The notes below the pieces were generated by a model. It was given only the letters and a program-made list of their open reading frames with translations. It was not told where the DNA came from and searched no databases. A program made the translations under genes and the position numbers. Shown here piece after piece: positions 1 through 7,553 of a DNA stretch of 64,000 bases. Numbering within the stretch: position 1 is the stretch's first letter; every line of letters starts with the position of its first letter. This DNA comes from Oenococcus sicerae (GTDB taxonomy: Bacteria; Bacillota; Bacilli; Lactobacillales; Lactobacillaceae), in contig NZ_CP029684.2 of NCBI RefSeq assembly GCF_004102045.2, positions 434,001 through 498,000 of the forward strand. The letters run 5' to 3'.

Positions 1-939
1 TAATGTTTTATCAGCTTGATTTGTGACTTCTTCAAGAATTTCGGCCACAGTCTGTTCCTTATTGACTAATCCAGAAATTTCACCAGCCATGTATGAACCC
101 GTGACTGGATCGCCTGTTTGAACAGCCCTGCGCAGACTGCCATTGCCTAATTCTTCGACACCGCTGAAATCGGGTTCAGTCTTTTGTGCTTCAGTCTTTT
201 CATGGCGAATAAAGTCAACAGACATTTTATTTTTCAATACACGTGCTGGATGCCCCGCATATTTTCCAGTAACTAAAGTATCAATATCCTTGGCTTTTAA
301 AACAGCTTCCTTATATTGCGGATGAATATGGCATTCCTCAGCTACAAGAAAACGCGTTCCCATCTGGACACCTTGAGCACCCAGCATCAAAGAAGCAGCT
401 AAACCACGGCCATCGCCAATACCACCAGCAGCGATGACTGGAATATCAACAGCATCAACAACTTGTGGCACTAATGCCATGGTCGTCATGCGGCCGATAT
501 GCCCACCGGATTCCATACCTTCAGCAATCACAGCATCCACACCCTCACGTGCCATAATACGTGCCATCCCTGTGGAAGGTACGACTGGGATCACTCGAAT
601 ATTTGCTTTTTGAAAACTACCAAGGTATTCTGACGGGTTGCCGGCACCAGTTGTCACAAGAGCGACCGAATTTTTTTCTTCTAAAATGACTTTGATCACT
701 TCTTTAACATGTGGTGATAACAGCATGACATTGATGCCAAAAGGTCTGTTCGTAAGCGACTTGGCTACTTCAATTTCATGACGGACAATATCCGCCGAAG
801 CATGACCGGAACCAATAATGCCCATGCCTCCTGCATTTGAAACCGCTGCTGCCAAACGACCATCAGCAACCCATGCCATTCCGCCTTGAAAAATCGGATA
901 GCGCAAATCCAATGATTTGAAAAATGGGCTTAATTCCAT
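1..939 (-). CDS. fabK: Enoyl-ACP reductase II FabK (3' end outside window)
   Basis: Flavin enzyme of the nitronate monooxygenase/FabK fold that carries out the last reduction of each FAS-II elongation cycle in the cytoplasm. It was read directly from the minus strand because the frame runs off the window edge. About 313 codons are visible, close to the usual 315-325. The N-terminus carries the family motifs YPIFQGGMAW and SNAGGMGIIG, and the centre has the FMN phosphate-binding AAGGIGDGRG and LMLGAQGVQMGTRF stretches. The ATG at 939 follows AAAGGAG, and acpP ends only 5 bases upstream, so the two are co-transcribed. FabK instead of FabI is usual in Lactobacillales. The identification is firm; only the C-terminus is unseen. 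Confidence 0.95.
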   Translation of the reverse strand, partial: MELSPFFKSLDLRYPIFQGGMAWVADGRLAAAVSNAGGMGIIGSGHASADIVRHEIEVAKSLTNRPFGINVMLLSPHVKEVIKVILEEKNSVALVTTGAGNPSEYLGSFQKANIRVIPVVPSTGMARIMAREGVDAVIAEGMESGGHIGRMTTMALVPQVVDAVDIPVIAAGGIGDGRGLAASLMLGAQGVQMGTRFLVAEECHIHPQYKEAVLKAKDIDTLVTGKYAGHPARVLKNKMSVDFIRHEKTEAQKTEPDFSGVEELGNGSLRRAVQTGDPVTGSYMAGEISGLVNKEQTVAEILEEVTNQADKTL

Positions 940-944
940 AGTGA

Positions 945-1196
945 TTATTCTCCTTTAGGGCTAGCTAACTGTTTCTCAACAAAATCAACCAGATCACCAA
1001 CTGTGTTCAAGTTCTCTTCAACTTCGATCTTAACGTCCAATTGATCTTCAATTTCATTCATGACCTCAAAAATATCCAGACTATCAGCATCAAGATCCTT
1101 CTTAATATCGGTTGTCATTGTGATCTTGCTTTCGTCTTCGCCAGTCTGATCAGCGATAATTGCTTTTACTTTATTGAATAATTCTTCTTTTGACAT
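945..1196 (-). CDS. acpP: Acyl carrier protein
   Basis: Small acidic carrier (83 aa) that holds growing acyl chains on a 4'-phosphopantetheine arm. The attachment serine lies in the DADSLDIFEV motif near residue 36. The AcpS that loads the arm is also in this window (62043-62438). The start is placed at the ATG at 1196 because GGAGG lies 8 bases upstream; the longer frame begins at a TTG inside that ribosome-binding region. It sits between fabH and fabK in the FAS-II operon. Confidence 0.96.
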   Translation of the reverse strand: MSKEELFNKVKAIIADQTGEDESKITMTTDIKKDLDADSLDIFEVMNEIEDQLDVKIEVEENLNTVGDLVDFVEKQLASPKGE

Positions 1197-1226
1197 TTGT
1201 ATGTCCTCCAAAATTTAATGATGTTT

Positions 1227-2198
1227 CTAATATTTATAAACAATGCTGCCAACACTCAAACCGGCACCAAAGCCGCTTAAAACTAGCAATTGGCCGGGCT
1301 GAATAACAGCAGAACGTACCATTTCGTCCAATAAAATCGGAATACTGGCGGCTGATGTATTGCCATAATGACTGACATTACTGAGAAAACGCTCGGCAGG
1401 CTGCTGTAATAGATCGGCTGCCTTATCAATGATCCGTTGATTAGCCTGATGCAGCAGAAAATAATCAACATCAGCCAAATCATTCGGAATTTTATCCAAA
1501 GCACGTTTGATAGAAGCCGCCACCTGCCGTGTAGCAAAGGAATAGACAGCGTGCCCATCCATGTGAAAATAACGGCTTTCATGCTTGGGCTGATGCCAAA
1601 CTTCCGAAGACCATAAGTGTCCAGCAGTTAAAGCATCGGCTTGATCAGCAAAGGTTTTCAAATCGGCAGCTAATAATCTTTTTGGTCCGTCGACAGCCTT
1701 TATTAGGACGCCGCCAGCACCATCGCCGAATAACACGGCCGTACTGCGATCCTGCCAATCAATCAATTTCGATAGCGTTTCAGACCCGATCACAACGCCA
1801 TAATCAGCATCCAGGGTGTTGATCAAACCATCAGCCAGGGTCAGTGCGTAAACGAAGCCTGAACAGGCCACATTGACATCCAAAGCAAAAGCATTAGTTA
1901 ATCCGGCTGCAACGATGGCTTCAGCGGCCATTGAAGGCGCCATTTGATCCGGACTCATGCTGGCGACGATCACAAATCCAATCTGGTCAGCTGCAACCCC
2001 GCTTTGAGCTAATATTTTTTTTAACACATCCCCAGCTAACGAAGCGGTGGTTTCCGACACAGCGATATGGCGTTCAGAAATACCGGTTCGACTATGAATC
2101 CACTCATCAGAAGTATCCATGATCTCGGCTAGATCATCATTGGTCACAATTTTTTGCGGCAGCTGGCTAGCAGTTTGTACAATTTTAATTGTCTTCAT
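1227..2198 (-). CDS. fabH: 3-oxoacyl-ACP synthase III FabH
   Basis: Condenses acetyl-CoA with malonyl-ACP to start fatty acid synthesis. The full catalytic triad is present: Cys112 in NVACSGF, His in FLLHQANQRI and Asn in SHYGNTSAAS. Length is 323 aa, normal for the family. The start at 2198 is chosen because the protein then begins MKTIKIVQ like other FabH proteins and GAGGAAGG lies just upstream. The longer frame would run through the end of the preceding regulator gene. Even so, the last 14 bases of the fabT-like gene overlap this start, which suggests translational coupling. Confidence 0.95.
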   Translation of the reverse strand: MKTIKIVQTASQLPQKIVTNDDLAEIMDTSDEWIHSRTGISERHIAVSETTASLAGDVLKKILAQSGVAADQIGFVIVASMSPDQMAPSMAAEAIVAAGLTNAFALDVNVACSGFVYALTLADGLINTLDADYGVVIGSETLSKLIDWQDRSTAVLFGDGAGGVLIKAVDGPKRLLAADLKTFADQADALTAGHLWSSEVWHQPKHESRYFHMDGHAVYSFATRQVAASIKRALDKIPNDLADVDYFLLHQANQRIIDKAADLLQQPAERFLSNVSHYGNTSAASIPILLDEMVRSAVIQPGQLLVLSGFGAGLSVGSIVYKY

Positions 2199-2664
2199 CA
2201 GCCTGACCTTCCTCATCAGCAATCTGTAAAAAAGTCTGCAGATTCAGCATCGAATGTTCAATGATATCGACTTGGTCTGCATCCATGTCCGAGAGAAAGC
2301 TCTCAGTCATTTGTCGATGAAAAGATTGGTGAGCGCGGTAGATCAGCCGGCCGCGGCGTGTTAGCCCCAATCGAATGACACGCTGATCATCGGCAGATTG
2401 TAAACGAATGACGTAACCTTTACGAACCAATTTATCAACCGATGCCGTTAAAGTACCAGGTGATAAACGCAACTGTCTCGCAACAGCTGTTGTCGTTTTG
2501 TGGTCGTACATCGTAATCGCATCGATCGCATGAACTTCTTTTACTGTGATGTCGCGAAACTGTGTTCGTTTCAAATACTTTTCTTCAACTTGCATAATGC
2601 CATTGTAGGATTCTATCAGCAGAGCACTGATTTTTTTAATTTTTGAATCATTTAGGTCACTCAT
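2185..2664 (-). CDS. fabT: MarR-family regulator, FabT-like
   Basis: Winged-helix MarR-family repressor. In streptococci and lactococci FabT binds acyl-ACP and represses the fab operon. The recognition helix lies around the stretch ATAVARQLRLSPGTLTASVD, and the wing carries the conserved D-D-Q-R motif (SADDQRVIRL). The gene lies second in the fab operon between fabZ and fabH, the classical fabT position, which is the main reason for the name. The start at 2664 is preferred because AAAAAGG sits about 8 bases upstream; starts at 2670 and 2691 are possible. A palindrome at the operon start (3200-3217) is its probable operator. Confidence 0.85.
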   Translation of the reverse strand: MSDLNDSKIKKISALLIESYNGIMQVEEKYLKRTQFRDITVKEVHAIDAITMYDHKTTTAVARQLRLSPGTLTASVDKLVRKGYVIRLQSADDQRVIRLGLTRRGRLIYRAHQSFHRQMTESFLSDMDADQVDIIEHSMLNLQTFLQIADEEGQADEDN

Positions 2665-2709
2665 CGTCATCGCCTTTTTTTGTTTTGACATTCAAATAAT
2701 AAAATATCA

Positions 2710-3174
2710 TCAATCGGCTTTGCCGGCTTCAATCGCAGGTGAAGCGGCTTCAGGCGAAACCACGAACAGCAGCTGTGCTTGGCAGATCGTTTCATCGCCA
2801 ACTAAAGCCGTACAATCAACGACACCCATGTTTTCACGAACTTTTGTGAGTAAAATTGTAAATTCAAGCTGTTCGCCAGGAGTTACTGACCGCTGGAAAC
2901 GAGCCGAGTGGATTCCGCCGAGATAAGCCGTCTTATGTGCGAATTGAGGTGATTTAAGTATTAAAATTGATGCCGCTTGTGCCAGCATCTCAATCAAAAA
3001 GATATTAGGCAGTGCTAACAAGTCTTTTCGGCCATGCATAAAATGCTCATTGATCGTTACATTTTTGACGGCTGTGATCGATTCATCAGGAACAAACTTC
3101 GTGACACCATCGATCCAGGCAATTGGATATCTGTTTGGAATTAAATCAGCAATTTGCTGAGCATTCAATAACAC
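2710..3174 (-). CDS. fabZ: FabZ-like hot-dog protein with altered active site
   Basis: First gene of the FAS-II operon, 154 aa, homologous over its length to 3-hydroxyacyl-ACP dehydratase FabZ (IPNRYPIAWIDGV near the N-terminus, KNVTINE, IEMLAQAA, central hot-dog helix). The catalytic segment is aberrant. Where FabZ has GHFPxxPxMPG followed by a conserved Glu, this protein has GRKDLLALPN and then Glu62. Arg49 therefore stands in the place of the catalytic His, the PG turn is PN, and one residue is missing. It may be a structural or regulatory FabZ paralogue or may use other residues; canonical dehydratase activity is doubtful. It starts with GTG behind AAGGAGG. Confidence 0.85.
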   Translation of the reverse strand: MLLNAQQIADLIPNRYPIAWIDGVTKFVPDESITAVKNVTINEHFMHGRKDLLALPNIFLIEMLAQAASILILKSPQFAHKTAYLGGIHSARFQRSVTPGEQLEFTILLTKVRENMGVVDCTALVGDETICQAQLLFVVSPEAASPAIEAGKAD

Positions 3175-3199
3175 CAGACAACCTCCTTAAAATTTATTT

Positions 3200-3217
3200 C
3201 AAACATCAAAGTGTTTG
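3200..3217. promoter_or_regulatory. Candidate FabT/MarR operator of the fab operon
   Basis: Perfect inverted repeat CAAACA-N6-TGTTTG lying just downstream of the fab promoter -10 element, roughly +2 to +19 of the predicted transcript. Its length and two-fold symmetry suit a MarR dimer, and a MarR-family gene is the second gene of the operon. The match to the streptococcal FabT consensus is only partial, so the assignment rests on position. Confidence 0.5.
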
Positions 3218-3225
3218 TGTTTTGT

Positions 3226-3254
3226 ATACTAACAAGCGACTAAATAATTGTCAA
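3226..3254 (-). promoter_or_regulatory. Promoter of the fab operon
   Basis: On the minus strand TTGACA (3254-3249) is followed after exactly 17 bases by TAGTAT (3231-3226). This is a near-consensus housekeeping promoter about 50 bases upstream of the fabZ GTG start. Confidence 0.75.
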
Positions 3255-3384
3255 ACTTTTGTCAAAATACCAAACGGTCATTTTAGCCCATAAACCCCCT
3301 GTTAACGGCTTAAAAGCACTGAAATTACAAAAAAATTCAACATACTATTTTCTAATAATTTAGTTCAACTATCAAAACAAGTTA

Positions 3385-3426
3385 TTGACAATTGTCGACC
3401 TTTAGTTGATAATTGGTTGACAATTG
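3385..3426 (+). promoter_or_regulatory. birA-bioY promoter with three operator-like repeats
   Basis: TTGACA (3385-3390), a 17-base spacer and GATAAT (3408-3413) form a strong promoter. The decamer TTGAYAATTG occurs three times here, at 3385, 3406 and 3417. The copies are 21 and 11 bases apart, about two turns and one turn of the helix, and they cover the -35, the -10 and the start site. BirA proteins with an N-terminal HTH usually repress biotin genes, so autoregulation is likely. The repeats differ from the usual inverted BirA box. Confidence 0.7.
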
Positions 3427-3439
3427 GAGGTGAAACAAC

Positions 3440-4429
3440 ATGCCGACTTGGCAGCGTCTACTGGTTTTTCTCAGTTCATATCCCGAAGAATGGTTTTCTG
3501 GTACCAAATTAGCTTCCAAACTCTCACTGACTCGCAGTGCAGTCTGGAAAAATATGAAAGTAATTGCAGATAAAGGCTATACTGTCGAAAGCCATCACGG
3601 CCTAGGCTACCGATTGATCATGGACGACCAGCTAAACGAGTCATTGATTCAAAACATGCTCACGGTTAATAAAAATCTCACGATCAACGTTTTTGATCAA
3701 GTATCTTCTACTAATACTATTGCCAAACAATTGCTGACAACCGATCTCAAAAAAGCAACAGTTGTGATCGCCAACCAGCAGACAGCCGGTTATGGTCGGC
3801 AAAATCGGTCATTTTATTCACCGGCCAAAAGTGGGATCTATATGAGTATTGCCCTGCCCTTGATCGATAAAGAAAAAATTGCCGCCGGGCTTTTAACAAC
3901 AGGAACAGCTGTTGCAGTTGGTCTTGCGATTAAAAAAGTTTTTCATCGGCAAGTTAAATATAAGTGGGTCAATGATATTATTTTGGATAATCGTAAATGC
4001 GGCGGCATTTTGACCGAGGCTGTCACAGATTTGGAGTCCGGACGTATCGCGTCGATCATTGTCGGCATTGGTCTGAATCTAACCTTGGATCAAAGCAAAA
4101 TGCCAAGCGAATTGATCAATAAGGCCGGTCCAATCGCTAAACGCAGCAAATCAAAGCGCAATATATTAATTGCTGAAATTTTGAATCAGTTTTTTCTAAT
4201 GTACAAAAGCTACCGCACTGGCGCTTTTCTGAAAGACTACCGGAAACATTCGCTCGTACTCGATAAAACTGTCACAGTCGTTGTGAATCGCAAACAGCTG
4301 GTCGGTCATGCAGAACAAATTAATAGTCAAGGTGGTTTGATCTTAAAAACAACTGATGGCCAATTGCTGACGATTACAAGCGGTGAAATTACTAAACTAA
4401 ATCTTCTAGAAGGAAACTATCATGAATAA
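3440..4429 (+). CDS. birA: Biotin-protein ligase / biotin repressor BirA
   Basis: Bifunctional class II biotin ligase, 329 aa. It adenylates biotin and transfers it to the carrier protein of acetyl-CoA carboxylase. Residues 1-60 form a winged helix-turn-helix (SGTKLASKLSLTRSAVWKNM) typical of the autorepressing class. The ligase core follows with SSTNTIAK, the biotin loop TAGYGRQNRSFYSP (a variant of TAGRGRRGR), KWVNDI and GGILTE with IGIGLNL. GGAGG precedes the ATG by 9 bases. It overlaps bioY by 8 bases, so ligase and transporter are made together. No biotin synthesis genes are seen, which fits dependence on imported biotin. Confidence 0.95.
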   Translation: MPTWQRLLVFLSSYPEEWFSGTKLASKLSLTRSAVWKNMKVIADKGYTVESHHGLGYRLIMDDQLNESLIQNMLTVNKNLTINVFDQVSSTNTIAKQLLTTDLKKATVVIANQQTAGYGRQNRSFYSPAKSGIYMSIALPLIDKEKIAAGLLTTGTAVAVGLAIKKVFHRQVKYKWVNDIILDNRKCGGILTEAVTDLESGRIASIIVGIGLNLTLDQSKMPSELINKAGPIAKRSKSKRNILIAEILNQFFLMYKSYRTGAFLKDYRKHSLVLDKTVTVVVNRKQLVGHAEQINSQGGLILKTTDGQLLTITSGEITKLNLLEGNYHE

Positions 4430-4955
4430 ACAAACTTTAAAAAAAGCGTGCTTGGTTCTCATATTGGCTCTTTTCTTGGGACTCAGCTCACAAATTACAA
4501 TTCCTTTGGGCTTTGTTCCCATTACAGGGCAAACCTTAGCTGTTGGCCTGATCGCCAGCGTCTTTGGCCTTAGTATCGGTGTTCAATCATTAAGCCTGTA
4601 TATTCTTATGGGCATTGCCGGTTTGCCATTTTTCGCCGGTGCCCATGCCGGTTTGGCCGTTGTCCTAGGCCCGACCGGAGGTTACATCTGGGGATTTCTA
4701 CTTTATATCCTCTTGGTGAAACTGATTACAAAGAAGTCGCGATCAACTCTTCAAATCGGCCTTGCTAACGCCTCTGCAGCCCTAGTTCAACTTTTCATCG
4801 GTGCCGCTTGGCTCATGCTAGTCACGGGGATCACACCGGCCGCAGCTATCGCTAATGGTGTTTTGCCATTCATCGTACCGGGTCTGATCAAAATCACCAT
4901 GATCGTCATCGTTGCTAAAACAGTTAGTTCACGTGTGCCAGTTCTCTATCGTTAA
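4422..4955 (+). CDS. bioY: Biotin ECF transporter substrate-binding subunit BioY
   Basis: Integral membrane S-component (177 aa, about six membrane segments) that binds biotin and works with the shared ECF energy-coupling module, which is not in this window. Family marks are QITIPLGFVPITGQTLAV near residue 25 and the VLGPTGGYIWGF stretch near residue 85. It overlaps the end of birA and is followed at once by a strong hairpin, so birA-bioY is a two-gene biotin unit. Confidence 0.94.
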   Translation: MNKQTLKKACLVLILALFLGLSSQITIPLGFVPITGQTLAVGLIASVFGLSIGVQSLSLYILMGIAGLPFFAGAHAGLAVVLGPTGGYIWGFLLYILLVKLITKKSRSTLQIGLANASAALVQLFIGAAWLMLVTGITPAAAIANGVLPFIVPGLIKITMIVIVAKTVSSRVPVLYR

Positions 4956-4968
4956 TTGAATCTAGCAT

Positions 4969-5433
4969 CTAATTCAAGCTAAAAAAACAGACCCTAGAGT
5001 CTGTTTTTTTAGCTTGAATGACGCTTTTACGAACCAATACGACCAACAAAATGATAGACAGTAGTAGGTCAATTAATAGCCCCCAAGTATAAGTGAAAAA
5101 TATGCCAGCTGTTGATGCAAATCTTCCTTGAAAAAAGACTGGGAAAAATGGGCTGATTGTCGACAATAAAATAGCAAGATGGACAACTAATGCTAGACTG
5201 ACAAGTAAAATGACAGTTTAACCTGCTTGCTTAACTTGTAAAAATAAAGCCAGCAACAACAAAATGACAAGTAACAAAAAAGGCAAAAAGTACGTAGATG
5301 TCAAAACCAGCTGCCAATAGTTTTCCTGGTGAGTCGATAAAGTTGCCGCATTGCCATGGCCGCTATGCGTCAAAAAGGTTGATATTAATAAAAGCAAGAC
5401 CAATATATCAATAGCTACATAATTTTTTTTCAT
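4969..5433 (-). pseudogene. Small four-helix membrane protein gene split by in-frame TAA
   Basis: Two open frames in the same reading frame are separated by one stop codon (TAA at 5220-5218). The upstream part (from ATG 5433) encodes two hydrophobic helices and ends QVKQAG. The frame then continues without interruption as TVILLVSLALVV and gives two more helices before the stop at 4969. Joined, they make an ordinary four-helix protein of about 154 aa. The second half has no good start or ribosome-binding site of its own. I recognise no family. A nonsense mutation is the simplest reading; stop readthrough or two separate small proteins are less likely. Confidence 0.5.
4975..5016. terminator. 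Bidirectional intrinsic terminator
   Basis: Perfect 12-base arms AAAAAAACAGAC and GTCTGTTTTTTT flank a 6-base loop, extended by CAAGCT/AGCTTG on the outside. It serves bioY on the plus strand and the broken membrane gene on the minus strand, whose final codons run through it. Confidence 0.92.
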
Positions 5434-5527
5434 AAAAACTTCTTTTTTTAATTTGACCAAATATTATTATGAACAAGCAAAGTCCACTTGGAATTTTTAA
5501 AATAAATGATGTTTTCACATTTGAACT

Positions 5528-6142
5528 TTAATTAGCAGCATGTTGTTTTGTATCAAACAATTCAGCCAGACGCTTTTGATCAGGATGGTACCAGTGCTTA
5601 CGGCACACCGGCACATAAGCCTCATCGCCACCAATAAACACTTGATCACCTTCATATTGCGGCTGGCCATCAACAATTCGCAGCTGAGTAATGGCTTTTT
5701 TACCGCAAAAAGTACAAATGGTTTTCATCTCTTCTAATTTATCTGCAATCTCAAAAAGTCTTTTTGAGCCCGGAAAAAGATGGTTAAAGGCATCTTGACG
5801 CAAGCCGAAAGTCATCACGGGGATATTCAACTCATCGACAATTTGTGCCAACTGGTCAACTTGTTTTGCTGCTAAAAACTGCGCCTCATCAATTAAAATT
5901 GCTGCTAAATCATCTGTATTTTTTAAGACTTCAGCAAATAAGTCATCACTTTTATGGATCGCCACAGCTGCACGCTTTAAGCCGATCCGACTGGCGATCA
6001 CACCAACACCAGCACGGTCATCGACATCAGGCGTCATGAGCAGGACCTTTTTCCCTTGCAGCTCGTAATTGTGAGCCACTTTTAAAATTTCGATCGTCTT
6101 GCCAGAGCCCATTGCGCCATATTCAAAAAATAACTGTGTCAT
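5528..6142 (-). CDS. tdk: Thymidine kinase
   Basis: Type II thymidine kinase (204 aa) that salvages thymidine to dTMP. The P-loop GAMGSGKT lies at residues 9-16, the Walker-B-like LIDEAQFL near residue 85, and a structural zinc site is formed by CTFC and the later VCRKHW. The ATG at 6142 has no ribosome-binding site; instead TATAAT on the minus strand ends 7 bases before it, which suggests a leaderless message. It is divergent from murT with only 49 bases between the two starts. Confidence 0.95.
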   Translation of the reverse strand: MTQLFFEYGAMGSGKTIEILKVAHNYELQGKKVLLMTPDVDDRAGVGVIASRIGLKRAAVAIHKSDDLFAEVLKNTDDLAAILIDEAQFLAAKQVDQLAQIVDELNIPVMTFGLRQDAFNHLFPGSKRLFEIADKLEEMKTICTFCGKKAITQLRIVDGQPQYEGDQVFIGGDEAYVPVCRKHWYHPDQKRLAELFDTKQHAAN

Positions 6143-6149
6143 GTTTTTA

Positions 6150-6185
6150 ATTATATCAGTGATGTTTTGGCGGCTAGTCTATAAT
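6150..6185. promoter_or_regulatory. Back-to-back -10 elements of tdk and murT
   Basis: Two perfect TATAAT hexamers lie in the 49-base divergent gap. One faces tdk (minus strand, 6155-6150, 7 bases before its ATG). The other faces murT (plus, 6180-6185, 6 bases before its ATG). Neither has a convincing -35 and neither leaves room for a 5' leader. Confidence 0.6.
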
Positions 6186-6191
6186 TTATTT

Positions 6192-7553
6192 ATGACTATT
6201 AGAAGCAAGTTTGCCCTATCTGCTGGCTTATTCAGTTACACATTTTTACATAAAATACTTCATCGCGGCGGTACTTCACTGCCAGGCAAAATTGCCTATC
6301 AATTAGATCCCGATATTCTAAAAGAATTTAGCAGTAAATTACAAACTGTGATCGTGACGGGAACTAATGGCAAAACCTTAACAACTGCGCTCTGTGCTCG
6401 TGTGTTATCGAAAAGTAATCGTCTAATCGTGACCAATCCTTCTGGATCTAACATGATCCAAGGTATTGTCGCTGCCCTGTTGGCTCAACGGGGCCAAATC
6501 ATGGCAGCTTTTGATAAGGGCAGTCTGCCGATCGCTGTTTTAGAGGTCGATGAAGCTAATGTCAAACAAGTCGCGGCAGCCTTGCAACCGACACATTTTG
6601 TGTTGACAAACATTTTTCGTGATCAAATGGATCGTTACGGCGAAATATATACCACTTACAAAAAAATTACTGATGGTATCAACACGGCAAAAAAGGCTGA
6701 AGTACTGGCTAATGGTGATTCACCGATTTTTGCTAGAAAAACTTATCCGAATAAAGCCGTTTACTTTGGCTTTAGTGATCAGAAATCCAACAAGGATCTA
6801 CGAGCACCCAATAACACGGATGGTACTTTAGCGCCGACAGACGATCAAGTACTGCATTACCGCTCTTTGACCTATGCCAATTTGGGCGATTATTTCACAA
6901 AAGACGGCTCTTTTAAACGGCCTGAGCTTAAATATTCGGTCAGTAAAATAACTCAGCTTACACCAGAAAAATCTGAATTCGAAATCGATAAAAATGCTTT
7001 CACCCTACCGCTCGGCGGCCTTTATAATATCTATAATGCTTTAGCTGCCTATTCTTTAGGACGTGAATTTCAAATTAGCAGTCCAGATATCTTTAATGCT
7101 TTAAACGCTGATTCGCGTATTTTTGGTCGCCAAGAACAATTGAAAATCGGCAATCATTTGCTGACAATTGTGCTGATCAAAAACCCAGTCGGTGCCAATT
7201 CTGTCATTGATATGATGATGACCGACCCTCAGCCTTTTAGTTTGGTGACCTTGTTAAATGCCAATTACGCTGATGGTATCGATACTAGTTGGATCTTCGA
7301 TGCTGAATTTGAAAAACTGCATCAGACAAAATTAGCGAAAATAATTGTTGGCGGACAGCGTTACAAAGATTTTAGTGTTCGCTTAAAAATGGCCGGCTTT
7401 AAAGACCAAATCATTGAGAAGGATTTTGGCAAACTGCTCGATCATATTCAAGCTTTGCCAACAACAAATGTTTACGTTGCGGCCACTTACACAAGTATGC
7501 TCATGTTTCGTGCAGAATTAGCCAAAGCTGGATTAGCAAAGGAGAGTTTCTAA
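6192..7553 (+). CDS. murT: Lipid II isoglutaminyl synthase subunit MurT
   Basis: Mur-ligase-like subunit that, with GatD, amidates D-glutamate of lipid II to D-isoglutamine at the membrane. Length is 453 aa from ATG 6192. The ATP loop GTNGKT is at residues 57-62, followed by PSGSNM, LEVDEAN and the C-terminal MurT domain. The usual Cys4 zinc ribbon is degenerate. The flanking residues align (APTDDQVLHY, GDYFTKDGSFKRP), but the four cysteines are replaced by Ala214, Asp217, Thr236 and Gly239. The start is set by homology; TATAAT ends 6 bases upstream and there is no ribosome-binding site. Its stop overlaps the gatD start by one base. Confidence 0.94.
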   Translation: MTIRSKFALSAGLFSYTFLHKILHRGGTSLPGKIAYQLDPDILKEFSSKLQTVIVTGTNGKTLTTALCARVLSKSNRLIVTNPSGSNMIQGIVAALLAQRGQIMAAFDKGSLPIAVLEVDEANVKQVAAALQPTHFVLTNIFRDQMDRYGEIYTTYKKITDGINTAKKAEVLANGDSPIFARKTYPNKAVYFGFSDQKSNKDLRAPNNTDGTLAPTDDQVLHYRSLTYANLGDYFTKDGSFKRPELKYSVSKITQLTPEKSEFEIDKNAFTLPLGGLYNIYNALAAYSLGREFQISSPDIFNALNADSRIFGRQEQLKIGNHLLTIVLIKNPVGANSVIDMMMTDPQPFSLVTLLNANYADGIDTSWIFDAEFEKLHQTKLAKIIVGGQRYKDFSVRLKMAGFKDQIIEKDFGKLLDHIQALPTTNVYVAATYTSMLMFRAELAKAGLAKESF

